From UBA2030 sp049969475 (GTDB taxonomy: Bacteria > Bacteroidota > Bacteroidia > Bacteroidales > TTA-H9): a DNA stretch of 64,000 bases. The position numbers and the translations under genes are program-made. The number at the start of each line of letters is the position of its first letter. Position 1 is the stretch's first letter. The DNA is taken from NCBI GenBank assembly GCA_049969475.1, contig JBMFOU010000002.1:113327-177326 (forward strand), in the 5' to 3' direction. The notes beneath the pieces are model-generated. The model had not been told where the DNA came from. It did no database searches and saw only the letters and a program-made list of their open reading frames with translations. Shown here piece by piece: positions 40,756 through 49,820 of this stretch.

Positions 40756-41625
40756 TTATTGATGCAAAGTTCCTGTATTTACAACCGGGGTGGCAGCCTT
40801 GTCCGAAGTAAGCACAACCATGAGGTTGGTAACCATAGCGGCTTTACGCTCGTCGTCCAGCTCTATAATCTCGCGTTTTGAGAGCATATCGAGGGCCATT
40901 TCTACCATACCCACGGCTCCTTCCACAATCTTCTGCCGAGCTGCCACTATTGCAGTAGCCTGCTGACGCTGCAACATGGCACTGGCAATCTCTGAGGCAT
41001 AAGCCAGATAGCTGATGCGTGCCTCTATCACTTCAATGCCAGCAATATTCAGGCGTTCGGTAAGTTCATGCTCCAGCACATGGTTTACTTCTTCCCCGCC
41101 CGAGCGCAGCGTAATTTCTTGTTGCTCATCATCGAAATTGTCGTAAGGATAATGCCCTGCCAATTTACGTATGGCTGCCTCACTCTGAATTTCCACAAAA
41201 TGATTGTAGTCGTCTACTTCAAAAGCAGCTCTGAAAGTGTCTCGCACACGCCACACCAGCACAATCCCGATCATAATGGGATTACCCAGTTTGTCGTTTA
41301 CTTTAATAGGATCTGCATTAAGATTGCGGGCTCTTAAGGAGATTTTCTTTCTTACGTAGAAAGGATTCACCCAAAAAAAACCGTTTCGCACTACTGTTCC
41401 TGCATAGTCGCCGAAAAGAACAAGTACAGCTGACTCGTTGGGGTTGACTACCATCAAACCAATGGCCATGAATATCGCAGCAACCAGTAATAAAAGTCCT
41501 GCAATGATCATATAAACGGCCTCATTGGAGTAAACAAACAACAATACTGCAGCAACAATGCTTACAAAGGTTGCTGTCACACCAAGGTACCCGGAAGGAG
41601 GGGTAATAAATTTTTCTTTACTCAT
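40756..41625 (-). CDS. SPFH/Band 7 membrane scaffold protein
   Basis: 289 residues. Two N-terminal membrane helices (about 14-32 and 36-58) precede the Band 7 domain (about 60-250): NPNESAVLVLFGDYAGTVVR, GFFWVNPFYVRKKISLRARN, and IEARISYLAYASEIASAMLQ with a following coiled coil (RQQATAIVAARQKIVEGAV). SPFH proteins make ring scaffolds that organise membrane domains and often work with proteases. It is the first gene of a trio with the PH-like and Arc-like genes. Promoter at 41670-41663. Confidence 0.9.
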   Translation of the reverse strand: MSKEKFITPPSGYLGVTATFVSIVAAVLLFVYSNEAVYMIIAGLLLLVAAIFMAIGLMVVNPNESAVLVLFGDYAGTVVRNGFFWVNPFYVRKKISLRARNLNADPIKVNDKLGNPIMIGIVLVWRVRDTFRAAFEVDDYNHFVEIQSEAAIRKLAGHYPYDNFDDEQQEITLRSGGEEVNHVLEHELTERLNIAGIEVIEARISYLAYASEIASAMLQRQQATAIVAARQKIVEGAVGMVEMALDMLSKREIIELDDERKAAMVTNLMVVLTSDKAATPVVNTGTLHQ

Positions 41626-41662
41626 AGCAGGATGATATTAAATTGATATTATAATAACAACA

Positions 41663-41670
41663 CAAAATTA
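41663..41670 (-). promoter_or_regulatory. -7 box of the SPFH operon
   Basis: TAATTTTG on the minus strand, 38 bp before the ATG. Confidence 0.5.
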
Positions 41671-41764
41671 CAGTAAAAAGTTACAGTTTCCACCCAAAAA
41701 ATTAAAAAATGTTTGATATGTATTGGTTTTCAAGTTTAAAATCTTATCAACCAGGCATATTTTA

Positions 41765-41772
41765 TATTTTTG
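41765..41772 (+). promoter_or_regulatory. -7 box of nnrD/E
   Basis: TATTTTTG, 35 bp before the ATG at 41807. Confidence 0.5.
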
Positions 41773-41806
41773 AGTTGGCTATTTACGCTCATTAAATCTG
41801 CATAGT

Positions 41807-43339
41807 ATGAAGATCTTACCTGTAGAACTGATTCGGGAGGCTGATCGATATACCATCGAACATGAGCCCATAAGCAGTATCGACCTGATGGAGCGGGCCG
41901 CAGAAGAATGCTTTAAATGGCTATGCGGTCGCCCCAATTCTTACAAACACGCCTATTATGTGTTTTGCGGGACCGGTAATAATGGAGGCGACGGTTTGGC
42001 GATAGCCAGAAAAATGAAAAAAGCAAATTGGAAAGTGCGCGTTTTCGTAGCCCAGTTCTCGGCACAGGCCTCCCCAGATTTTCTAACCAATCTTAATAGG
42101 CTGAAGGAATTGGACGCATCCATAATTACCTACCTTACAGAAGAGTCTTCTTTCCCGGAGATACCTCAGGAAACGATAATCATAGATGCTCTTTTGGGGA
42201 CGGGGCTAAGCAGGCCGCTCAGAGGGTGGGCTTTGGAACTGGTCAGGTTTTTAAATGAAAAACCCCATATCAGAATATCGATTGATGTCCCTAGTGGGCT
42301 TTTGGTGGACCAGTCGATGATAACTGCTGAAGCAGAAGCCATTATAGCCGATTACACGCTAAGTTTCGATCCTCCGAAGCTATGTTTTATGATGGCCGAA
42401 AATGACCCCTGGGTAGGACGTTGGGAGAGACGTAATATTCGCCTGAACAAGGAGTTTATTGAATCAGCAGATACTCCTTTCTATTACACGGAAATCCAAG
42501 ACCTGAGCCCTTTTTATCGAAAACGCAGGAGGTTTGAGCACAAAGGCCATTTTGGTCATGCTATGTTGGTGGCCGGAAGCCGAAAGAAGGCGGGAGCGGC
42601 TCTGCTAGCAGCTCAAGGGTGTCAGTCGGTGGGTGTAGGACTCCTCACCGTCCACTCTGTTCCTTCGGTCATTCAGGCCATGAATATAAAAATTCCAGAG
42701 GCAATGGCCTCATTCACAGAAAATAATGAAGAAATTGCCGACCTTCCCTCGCTGGACCCCTATACTGCTATAGGCGTAGGACCAGGCCTGGGGACTGGCG
42801 AAGGTGCTTCGAGAATGCTAAGAATGCTCATTCAAGAATGCAAAGTTCCTTTGGTGCTCGATGCCGATGCCCTGAATATTTTATCTGAGAATAAAACCTG
42901 GCTAGCTTTTCTCCCTGCTGAAAGCATATTGACGCCTCATCCTAAGGAATTTGAACGCCTGGCCGGAAAGGCATCCAACGATTACGAACGCATAGAGATG
43001 GCCCGCGATTTTGCCTTCCGTTACCAAGTTTACGTGGTACTTAAGGGAGGAGTTACAGCGGTTATCAATCCCCAGCGACAAGTTTTTTTCAATAGTACAG
43101 GAAATCCAGGCCTGGCCAAAGGTGGAAGCGGGGATGTACTTACAGGAATTTTAACAGGGCTTCTCGCTCAAGGATATTCACCCGAAATTGCAGCCCGGCT
43201 TGGAGTGTGGCTTCACGGTAAAGTAGCTGACCTACTTCTGGAAACCAGGACGATGGAAACCCTTAGCCCTTCAGACCTAACAGCTAACCTAACTTTGGCC
43301 TGGAAAGACCTGACCGGTAGGTTATTTTCGCTCAAGTAA
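41807..43339 (+). CDS. nnr: bifunctional NAD(P)H-hydrate epimerase / dehydratase
   Basis: 510 residues, a metabolite-repair enzyme that restores NAD(P)H from its hydrated forms. The N-terminal YjeF epimerase domain (about 1-215) shows YVFCGTGNNGGDGLAIARKM and DALLGTGLSRPL; the C-terminal ADP/ATP-dependent dehydratase (about 230-505) shows GVGPGLGT, LVLDADALNIL, TPHPKEFERLAG and NPGLAKGGSGDVLTGILTGL. Both active sites look complete. A single-gene unit between divergent and convergent neighbours. Confidence 0.94.
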   Translation: MKILPVELIREADRYTIEHEPISSIDLMERAAEECFKWLCGRPNSYKHAYYVFCGTGNNGGDGLAIARKMKKANWKVRVFVAQFSAQASPDFLTNLNRLKELDASIITYLTEESSFPEIPQETIIIDALLGTGLSRPLRGWALELVRFLNEKPHIRISIDVPSGLLVDQSMITAEAEAIIADYTLSFDPPKLCFMMAENDPWVGRWERRNIRLNKEFIESADTPFYYTEIQDLSPFYRKRRRFEHKGHFGHAMLVAGSRKKAGAALLAAQGCQSVGVGLLTVHSVPSVIQAMNIKIPEAMASFTENNEEIADLPSLDPYTAIGVGPGLGTGEGASRMLRMLIQECKVPLVLDADALNILSENKTWLAFLPAESILTPHPKEFERLAGKASNDYERIEMARDFAFRYQVYVVLKGGVTAVINPQRQVFFNSTGNPGLAKGGSGDVLTGILTGLLAQGYSPEIAARLGVWLHGKVADLLLETRTMETLSPSDLTANLTLAWKDLTGRLFSLK

Positions 43340-43377
43340 CCAGGCTAAAACATGCCAAGGGACTATTTACCCAATAT

Positions 43378-44055
43378 TCATAAACCCTCACAAATTCCTT
43401 TTAAACCCAGATGCCTGGCTGCTAAGGGCCATTCGGTGAAATCCTTAATATAGAAATCGGCTTCGCCCAATTCTTGGCGGTTATGGGTAGTAAGGAGTGC
43501 CACCACCCTGCATCCGGCACGGCGGGATGCCTCGAGGCCAGCATTGGCATCTTCGAAGACGAGGCAATGAGCCGGAAGCGCCCCGGCACAGGCAGCAGCT
43601 TTGAGAAAAATATCCGGATGAGGCTTTCCCCTGTCAACCATCGAAGCATCCACAATGCAGTCGAAGAGGGTTCTCAGTCCTAAAGCATCGAGTATAAAAT
43701 CGACATTTGCGCGAGGAGCCGAAGTAGCCAGGGCAATTTTGATACCAGACTTTCTGAGGCATTCCAACAGTTCCGGCAATCCATCTACAGCTTTCACATG
43801 AGGTTTATACAATTCCCTGTAAAGCTCTTCTTTTTCTGCAGCCAGGGCTTCGGCTGCATTATCCGAATATGAAACGCCTGATATAGCCTCAATAATCTCT
43901 CGGTTTTTACGGCCAAAATGGGCCAGCATCTGCTCCCGGCTCACCTTAACTCCATGTTTTTCCCAAAACTGAATCCAGGCCTGCAGATGAAACTCATGAT
44001 TTTTGACCATAGTACCATCCATGTCGAAAATGCAGGCGCGTAAGGTATTACTCAT
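43378..44055 (-). CDS. HAD-family phosphatase / beta-phosphoglucomutase-like
   Basis: 225 residues. HAD motifs: ACIFDMDGTMV (Asp nucleophile and acid), the helical cap (HLQAWIQFWEKHGVKVSREQ), LATSAPRANVDF (motif II), GKPHPDIFLKAA (Lys) and CLVFEDANAGLEASRRAG (acid pair). The cap and order match subfamily IA enzymes close to beta-phosphoglucomutase or small sugar phosphatases. Its start overlaps the Omp85-like gene by 8 bp, so it is translationally coupled to it, an odd pairing. Substrate undecided. Confidence 0.88.
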   Translation of the reverse strand: MSNTLRACIFDMDGTMVKNHEFHLQAWIQFWEKHGVKVSREQMLAHFGRKNREIIEAISGVSYSDNAAEALAAEKEELYRELYKPHVKAVDGLPELLECLRKSGIKIALATSAPRANVDFILDALGLRTLFDCIVDASMVDRGKPHPDIFLKAAACAGALPAHCLVFEDANAGLEASRRAGCRVVALLTTHNRQELGEADFYIKDFTEWPLAARHLGLKGICEGL

Positions 44056-46015
44056 AAGATATTATTTTGGGCTGACGAGGTTTATAATTAAAAAACTGTA
44101 GGGGGGCAATTCCACTCAATTGAAACATGATACCCAGGCGACCATCAGGCAGGTTGGGATAAAAGCCCAGCCTTAATTGAATGGTTTTAATAACCAAGTT
44201 TTCATTACGCAACATACATCCCAATCCAAATCCAGAATAGAGCCGGTTGGCAAACACAAACTTTCTGGATTCTCCCACAAAGGCAAGATTGGCAAAGTTG
44301 AAAACCGCCATCCGAAAACCGTAGCTATAGAATGGGGTGTAGAGCATGCCCGTATAGTTGAGCGTGAGTTTTTTATTCCCTGCAAAATAAAGGGTATCTT
44401 TTTCGTGAAGGAGCCAGAGGTCGAGCTCTTTAACCACATTCACCGATTCGCCAGGCAGTCGTCGGAAACCTGTACGGTAATTTAGGGTAGCGAAATGTCT
44501 GACTTTAAGGGCTCCGTAAACGCCCAGTTCGGAGAAATACTCTATATGGAAACCTGTTTGACCTTGTTCCAGTTTGCCATTGCGACTGTAGGCAGCAAAA
44601 AGCCATCGGCCCGAAAAATAGCCCCATCCATCAAAATACCGGGCCCCGCCCAATTGCAAGCCCATATATGTCCGGCTATAATATTCGTATCCCTCAGGAC
44701 CTACCGTAAATTCAGCCAAAAAGCCGTAAGGAACATCTTCAATCCTTCCAAAACGATAAATATAGTTGCCTCTATAAAAACCATTTCGGGATAGAGCAAA
44801 ATTGAAAAGTACTGCCGTACTATTGTAATAGATTCTATTGGTATCACCCGAAACATAAGGTCTTAGCGTGTAAAGGCGGTTTTGAAGACTTGCTGATAGT
44901 ACCAGCCGAAGTGGCCATTTGCCTTGCTTTAGGTCAAAAGCACGTCCCACCCAAAGTTCCTGGGTATTATAGCGTATTTCATCCCGGCGAAACTGGGGAT
45001 AATACAAGGTTCGGGTTTCATTGTGATGATTAAAAGAAAGTCCCCCCGCAAACCGAGCCTGACTGGCGTAAAAATCACGGCCCAACCAAAAGCCGATTTT
45101 CTCATGATAAACATCATTTAAAAAGGTAGCCCCTGCCTGAATAAAACTGTTACCGATATTTCCGATGGTGTAATTGAGGTCGCGGATCCGCAAATTGGGC
45201 GAACGGTCGGTATGCCATGCGGTAGTAAGCATAAGCTTGTGTCCCCAACCCCCAAAGTTCTGGTCATACACCGAAAAATTGACCCGGCTGGCGCTTTCAA
45301 AATAAACTTCAAGACCCAAGGAGAATACATCTCTCACCCATACAGTAACATCCACCTGATCAGGATATCCACGGACTTCTGAAGGTATAATACGAACATC
45401 GGAAAAAGAAGGGAGCGCACGCAACAATTGAGCGTTTTCTATAATTTGGCGCACCGAAAAGGGCTCTCCTTCGCTAAACAACAGGTTTCTGCGAACCACC
45501 TCGGGTCTTGTGAGATGATGAAGAGAGTTACCCAACTTTCCCAAACTATTCTCACCTCTCGCCCCCCAGGAAGTATCAAAGGGTAGGGCGGTGAGGATAT
45601 AAATTTTACGAATACGCTTTCCTTCGAAAGGCATAAAACGTTTTTCTATGTCCTCGCTGCGGCCCTCTGGCCTGACCACCCCACTTTCAGGGAAAATCAG
45701 CTGATAGGCAAGTTTCGACCAGCCCCTGCGTGATGCAGACTGCCTCAACGAATCGTAGAAGGCTCGGGAACGAACATAAGGATCGTTCAGAATAAAAACC
45801 TTTCGTATATCATTCCCCACAACTATCGTATCTTCCGATATCCATATCTGCTTACCTTCTACAATTACCCGGGTACCTGGACAGAGATACAGAGTATCGT
45901 TGACGACCCGCGAACACCTGGCCTGCTGCCCCCAAGCCTGGCCAAGAGGAAGCCATACAAGCATCGAGATCATCAGCAGAGTGTAGCCGTAACCCTGCAA
46001 TGGTTGGGTATGCAT
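44048..46015 (-). CDS. Omp85-like outer-membrane protein with POTRA-type N-terminus
   Basis: 655 residues. A signal peptide ends near residue 29 (GQAWGQQ). Residues about 130-235 look like a POTRA-type repeat: RIRKIYILTALPFDTSW, VVRRNLLFSEGEPFSVRQII, LRALPSFSDVRIIP, VDVTVWVRDVFSLG. The rest (about 240-655) is a beta-barrel with many amphipathic strands ending ...FNYKPRQPKIISYE. It is shorter than BamA and has one recognised POTRA, so a TamA- or patatin-linked-type transporter is possible. Its -7 box is merged with the upstream terminator. Confidence 0.75.
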   Translation of the reverse strand: MHTQPLQGYGYTLLMISMLVWLPLGQAWGQQARCSRVVNDTLYLCPGTRVIVEGKQIWISEDTIVVGNDIRKVFILNDPYVRSRAFYDSLRQSASRRGWSKLAYQLIFPESGVVRPEGRSEDIEKRFMPFEGKRIRKIYILTALPFDTSWGARGENSLGKLGNSLHHLTRPEVVRRNLLFSEGEPFSVRQIIENAQLLRALPSFSDVRIIPSEVRGYPDQVDVTVWVRDVFSLGLEVYFESASRVNFSVYDQNFGGWGHKLMLTTAWHTDRSPNLRIRDLNYTIGNIGNSFIQAGATFLNDVYHEKIGFWLGRDFYASQARFAGGLSFNHHNETRTLYYPQFRRDEIRYNTQELWVGRAFDLKQGKWPLRLVLSASLQNRLYTLRPYVSGDTNRIYYNSTAVLFNFALSRNGFYRGNYIYRFGRIEDVPYGFLAEFTVGPEGYEYYSRTYMGLQLGGARYFDGWGYFSGRWLFAAYSRNGKLEQGQTGFHIEYFSELGVYGALKVRHFATLNYRTGFRRLPGESVNVVKELDLWLLHEKDTLYFAGNKKLTLNYTGMLYTPFYSYGFRMAVFNFANLAFVGESRKFVFANRLYSGFGLGCMLRNENLVIKTIQLRLGFYPNLPDGRLGIMFQLSGIAPLQFFNYKPRQPKIISYE

Positions 46016-46034
46016 CCTACGGAGAGTATTTATG

Positions 46035-46042
46035 CAAAATTA
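46035..46042 (-). promoter_or_regulatory. -7 box of the Omp85-like gene, fused to the mutase terminator
   Basis: TAATTTTG on the minus strand is formed by the T-tract after the hairpin at 46045-46082. It lies 20 bp before the ATG. Confidence 0.55.
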
Positions 46043-46082
46043 AAGCCCCGCCTCTGTATGAAAAATACATTGGAGGCAGGGC
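46035..46082 (-). terminator. terminator after the phosphosugar mutase
   Basis: On the minus strand GCCCTGCCTC pairs with GAGGCGGGGC (one wobble), 18-nt loop, then TTTAATTTT. Confidence 0.8.
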
Positions 46083-46109
46083 TCGTCAGGAAAATAATTT
46101 TCATTGCGT

Positions 46110-47849
46110 TCAGGCCGCACCCATATCCCTGATGACAGCCTTGATTTTGGTATCGAGGGCTGCATCGGTGGCATCGAAAGCTTCCAATGAAGGCAGCTCA
46201 CTGCGAACGCCAAAGTAAAATTTTATTTTAGGTTCCGTTCCCGAAGGCCTGACGGTAACTTTACTACCATCGATCAAGAAAAATTGCAAAACATCCGATT
46301 TAGGTAAATCAATGGGCCTGACCTCAGAGGTCTCGAGATTGGTTTCCTTTTGCTCCAGATAATCTTTAATAATTAACACCTTAACCCCCCCCAATATAAC
46401 TGGCGGCTGATTGCGGTAGTTATCCATCATATGTTTGATTTCCTCTGCTCCGGCCTTTCCCTTTTTGGTGAGAGAGAGGAGAGTTTCCTTGTAAAAACCA
46501 AATTCCAGGTATATTTCTTTTAATAGCTGATAGAGGGATTTACCCTGGTTGGTTGCCCAGGCCGCAGTCTCTGCTATCATGGCGCAACTGCTTATTGCAT
46601 CCTTGTCTCTCACAAAATCACCCACCAGATAGCCATAACTTTCTTCACCCCCAGCAATAAAGGTTTTCGTTCCTTCAAATCTACGAATCATATCGGCAAT
46701 GTACTTAAATCCGGTAAGCACATCATAGCTTTCAACCCCAAACTTACGGGCTATCTCACTCAACAGCTCTGAGGTTACAATCGTTTTCACGATAAATTCA
46801 TTCCCCTTCAGCAGGCCTTTTTCTTTCCAGGTTTTCAAGATATAATAAATGAGCAGTGATGCAGTTTGGTTGCCATTTAAAAGCACGAATTCACCTTTTT
46901 CGTTTTGCACTGCAATGCCCACACGGTCGCCATCGGGGTCAGTACCCATTACGAGGCTGGCGCCAGTGGCTTTGGCCTTCTGAATAGCCAGATCAAGGGC
47001 GGCTGGTTCTTCAGGATTAGGGCTATGCACTGTAGGAAAGTCACCTGATACTACCATTTGCTCATCAACGGTGATAATATTTGTAAATCCGAAGGCCTGT
47101 AATGCCCGGGGAGCAAGCTTTACCCCTGTGCCATGAATGGGCGTATAAACAATCTTCATGTCTGCATGCCTACGGATGATTTCAGGGTTCAGCGACAACT
47201 TGCGGATATTTTCTATGTATGCTGAATCTACCTCGAGGCCAATAGTTTCAATAAGTTCCGGCTTGCCCTCAAACTTCACATCAGCCATGCCCTTGATTTT
47301 GTTCACCTCAGCGATTACATTCTTATCGTGCGGGCTGATGAGTTGCCCCCCGTCTGACCAATAGGCTTTGTACCCGTTGTACTCTTTGGGGTTGTGTGAA
47401 GCTGTAATAACAATTCCTCCCTGACAGCCCAGAAAGCGCACTGCAAACGAAAGTTCAGGTGTAGGGCGGAGTTCATCAAACAAATAGACTTTGATGCCAT
47501 TGGCCGACAGCACGTTTGCCGTAGTTTGGGCAAAAAGCGGTCCATTGTTACGGCTGTCGTGGGCAATCACTACTTTGATGGGTTCAGTGGTAGGAAAACT
47601 TTTTTTCAAATAATTGGCAAAGCCCTGGGTGGCCATACCCACGGTATATATGTTCATCCGGTTGGTTCCTACGCCCATGATCCCTCTGAGACCTCCGGTT
47701 CCGAATTCCAGGTCGCGATAAAAACACTCCGTCAATTCGGCGGGATCGTTCTCAATGAGCCACTGCACTCGGCTGCGGGTCTCTTCGTCAAAGGGAGGCT
47801 GTGTCCAGGGCCTTGCTTTTTCAAGAATTACCGGATCGATAGTATTCAT
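46110..47849 (-). CDS. phosphoglucomutase/phosphomannomutase
   Basis: 579 residues starting MNTIDPVILEKARPW; 16 more codons are open upstream, but this start matches the family. Phosphohexomutase motifs: catalytic Ser in GIVITASHNPKEYNGYK, metal loop GTDPDGDRVGIAV, sugar-ring loop TKTFIAGGEESYGYL (starting FEGTKTF) and the phosphate-binding VRPSGTEPKIKFY. The length (about 580) fits the PGM/PMM group of Bacteroidota and firmicute PgcA. It links glucose 6-phosphate and glucose 1-phosphate, feeding the UDP-sugar genes just upstream (rmlD, UXS, ugd). Followed by a terminator. Confidence 0.93.
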   Translation of the reverse strand: MNTIDPVILEKARPWTQPPFDEETRSRVQWLIENDPAELTECFYRDLEFGTGGLRGIMGVGTNRMNIYTVGMATQGFANYLKKSFPTTEPIKVVIAHDSRNNGPLFAQTTANVLSANGIKVYLFDELRPTPELSFAVRFLGCQGGIVITASHNPKEYNGYKAYWSDGGQLISPHDKNVIAEVNKIKGMADVKFEGKPELIETIGLEVDSAYIENIRKLSLNPEIIRRHADMKIVYTPIHGTGVKLAPRALQAFGFTNIITVDEQMVVSGDFPTVHSPNPEEPAALDLAIQKAKATGASLVMGTDPDGDRVGIAVQNEKGEFVLLNGNQTASLLIYYILKTWKEKGLLKGNEFIVKTIVTSELLSEIARKFGVESYDVLTGFKYIADMIRRFEGTKTFIAGGEESYGYLVGDFVRDKDAISSCAMIAETAAWATNQGKSLYQLLKEIYLEFGFYKETLLSLTKKGKAGAEEIKHMMDNYRNQPPVILGGVKVLIIKDYLEQKETNLETSEVRPIDLPKSDVLQFFLIDGSKVTVRPSGTEPKIKFYFGVRSELPSLEAFDATDAALDTKIKAVIRDMGAA

Positions 47850-47922
47850 GGTGTTCTGGTTTTGGTTTTTTTGATAAAAGCTGTATTTGGGCTGCAAATT
47901 TAAAGTCTGAAATAGACAAGAA

Positions 47923-48795
47923 TTAAAATGTTCTTAAAATATGTGGTAAACAACGACGCAAACTTTCATACCAATGAGGAATCTGAATACCGGTACGCTC
48001 TACAGTATGCTTTTTATCGAGCACACTGTAAAATGGTCTGGGAGCAGGTAATGGATAAGCTTCGCTGGGTATGGGATGAATGATGCATTCGATGCCAGCT
48101 AGCTGGATGATATGCCAGGCAAAATCGTACCACGAACAAATGCCCTCGTTGGTATAATGCAGAATTTCAGTTCCCCCGGGTTGTTGGCTGGATATCAAAT
48201 ACATTATAAAAGCTGCAAGGTCGGCGGCCCAGGTAGGCGATCCAATCTGGTCGGATACTACATTAAGCCGGCCCCTCTCCTTTCCGTATTTTAAAATAGT
48301 TTTTACGAAATTGTTACCAAATTCGGAGTAAAGCCAGGCCGTACGAATAATAAAAGCATCTACACCCGAGTCTCTTACGGCTTGCTCGCCCTGCAGCTTG
48401 GTAAGTCCATAGAATGATTCGGGCCCGGTGGGATCCTCAGGTTTGTAAGGCCTGTAATGCTTCCCGCTGAAGACATAATCGGTACTGATATGTATCATGG
48501 CTGCCCCGATAGACCTGGAAGCCTGAGCCAGATAACCGGGTGCCAGAGCATTGATTCTGGAAGCGAGTTCCCGCTCTGTTTCAGCCTTATCGACGGCTGT
48601 ATAAGCAGCACAGTTGACCACCCAGCGAAAAGGCCGTTCCATTAGAAAGGCATGGATGGCATCAGGTTGAGTGATATCGAGTTCTTTCACGTCGGTAAAC
48701 ACAAAATTACAGCCCTCCGTTGCAGAAGCCAATCGGCGCAACTCATTGCCCAACTGGCCGTTCGCGCCGGTAACCAGTACCCAATTTTCGCTCAT
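47923..48795 (-). CDS. rfbD: dTDP-4-dehydrorhamnose reductase
   Basis: 290 residues, extended SDR family. NAD(P) site VLVTGANGQLGNELRRLA at the N-terminus, NCAAYTAVDKAE (the RmlD-typical substrate-binding stretch), STDYVFSGKHYRPY and the catalytic YGLTKLQGE. It performs the last step of dTDP-L-rhamnose synthesis; rmlA, rmlB and rmlC are not in this window. It starts 16 bp after the UDP-xylose synthase gene and belongs to the same sugar-nucleotide operon. Confidence 0.93.
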   Translation of the reverse strand: MSENWVLVTGANGQLGNELRRLASATEGCNFVFTDVKELDITQPDAIHAFLMERPFRWVVNCAAYTAVDKAETERELASRINALAPGYLAQASRSIGAAMIHISTDYVFSGKHYRPYKPEDPTGPESFYGLTKLQGEQAVRDSGVDAFIIRTAWLYSEFGNNFVKTILKYGKERGRLNVVSDQIGSPTWAADLAAFIMYLISSQQPGGTEILHYTNEGICSWYDFAWHIIQLAGIECIIHPIPSEAYPLPAPRPFYSVLDKKHTVERTGIQIPHWYESLRRCLPHILRTF

Positions 48796-48811
48796 ACGTG
48801 GTTTTGTTGTA

Positions 48812-49750
48812 TTATAGAATTTTCTTCCGGAAATAATCTATGGTAAGCTTGAGTCCTTCTTCCAAAGGCACCTTGGGTTCCCAGTTGAGGACCTTTCGGG
48901 CCAGGGTGATATCAGGCTGGCGCTGTTTAGGATCGTCGGAGGGCAAGGGAAGGAAAACAATTTTTGACTTACTGCCGGTAAGCTGAATAACTTTTTCGGC
49001 CAATTCGAGAATGGTAAATTCTCCAGGGTTTCCAATATTCACCGGGCCGATGAAATCGTCGCCAGATGCCATCAGGCGTATGGCTCCTTCGATGAGGTCA
49101 TCCACATACTGGAAAGAGCGTGTCTGCGAACCGTCTCCATAGATGGTGATGTCCTCATTGCGCAAGGCCTGCACGATAAAGTTACTTACCACACGGCCAT
49201 CGTTAGGGTGCATGTTGGGACCATAAGTATTGAAAATGCGCATGATCTTGATTCGCACATTGTTTTGCCGGTGGTAATTGACAAACAGCGCCTCGGCGCA
49301 ACGCTTTCCCTCGTCGTAGCAGGCTCTGGGCCCGATGGGATTCACATGGCCCCAGTAATCCTCGCTCTGAGGATGCACCGTAGGATCTCCATATACTTCG
49401 CTGGTGGAGGCTTGAAGAATTTTAGCCCTAATCCTCTTAGCCAATCCCAGCATATTAACCGCCCCCATGACCGAAGTCTTTATCGTCTTAATGGGATTAT
49501 ACTGATAATGAACCGGAGATGCAGGGCAGGCCAGGTTGTATATTTCATCAACCTCAATAAAAAAGGGCATGGTAACATCGTGACGGATGAGTTCGAAAAA
49601 GGGGTTTTTTATCAATTCCACCACATTTTCCTTTGAACCAGTGAAGTAGTTGTCGAGGCAGATGACTTCGTTACCCTCATCGAGCAGGCGCTTGCAGAGG
49701 TGGGAACCAATGAACCCAGCACCTCCTGTAACTAATACTTTCTTTTTCAT
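48812..49750 (-). CDS. uxs: UDP-glucuronate decarboxylase (UDP-xylose synthase)
   Basis: 312 residues, extended SDR. VLVTGGAGFIGSHLCKRLL at the N-terminus; the UXS-typical LACPASPVHYQYNPIKTIKT, the catalytic Ser/Tyr/Lys in LQASTSEVYGDP and GPRACYDEGKR, and KIMRIFNTYGPNMHPNDGRV. It converts UDP-glucuronate to UDP-xylose and uses the product of ugd, the gene just upstream in transcription. A terminator-like hairpin (49762-49803) lies between ugd and this gene and may lower its expression. Confidence 0.92.
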   Translation of the reverse strand: MKKKVLVTGGAGFIGSHLCKRLLDEGNEVICLDNYFTGSKENVVELIKNPFFELIRHDVTMPFFIEVDEIYNLACPASPVHYQYNPIKTIKTSVMGAVNMLGLAKRIRAKILQASTSEVYGDPTVHPQSEDYWGHVNPIGPRACYDEGKRCAEALFVNYHRQNNVRIKIMRIFNTYGPNMHPNDGRVVSNFIVQALRNEDITIYGDGSQTRSFQYVDDLIEGAIRLMASGDDFIGPVNIGNPGEFTILELAEKVIQLTGSKSKIVFLPLPSDDPKQRQPDITLARKVLNWEPKVPLEEGLKLTIDYFRKKIL

Positions 49751-49761
49751 GACTTACCAAT

Positions 49762-49803
49762 TTAAAAATAAAGCCAGAGCCCCTCATGAGAGGATGGCTC
49801 CGG
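49762..49803 (-). terminator. hairpin terminator between ugd and uxs
   Basis: On the minus strand CCGGAGCC pairs with GGCTCTGG (one wobble) enclosing a CCTC/GAGG inner stem, followed by CTTTATTTTT. It may be a partial terminator inside the operon. Confidence 0.75.
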
Positions 49804-49820
49804 CAGGTTTTGGATTTTGG

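Noticed and set aside
49762..49803. The ugd-uxs hairpin as proof that the sugar-nucleotide genes are not one operon
   Set aside because: No new promoter box is seen in the 70-bp gap, so partial read-through is more likely than a separate unit.
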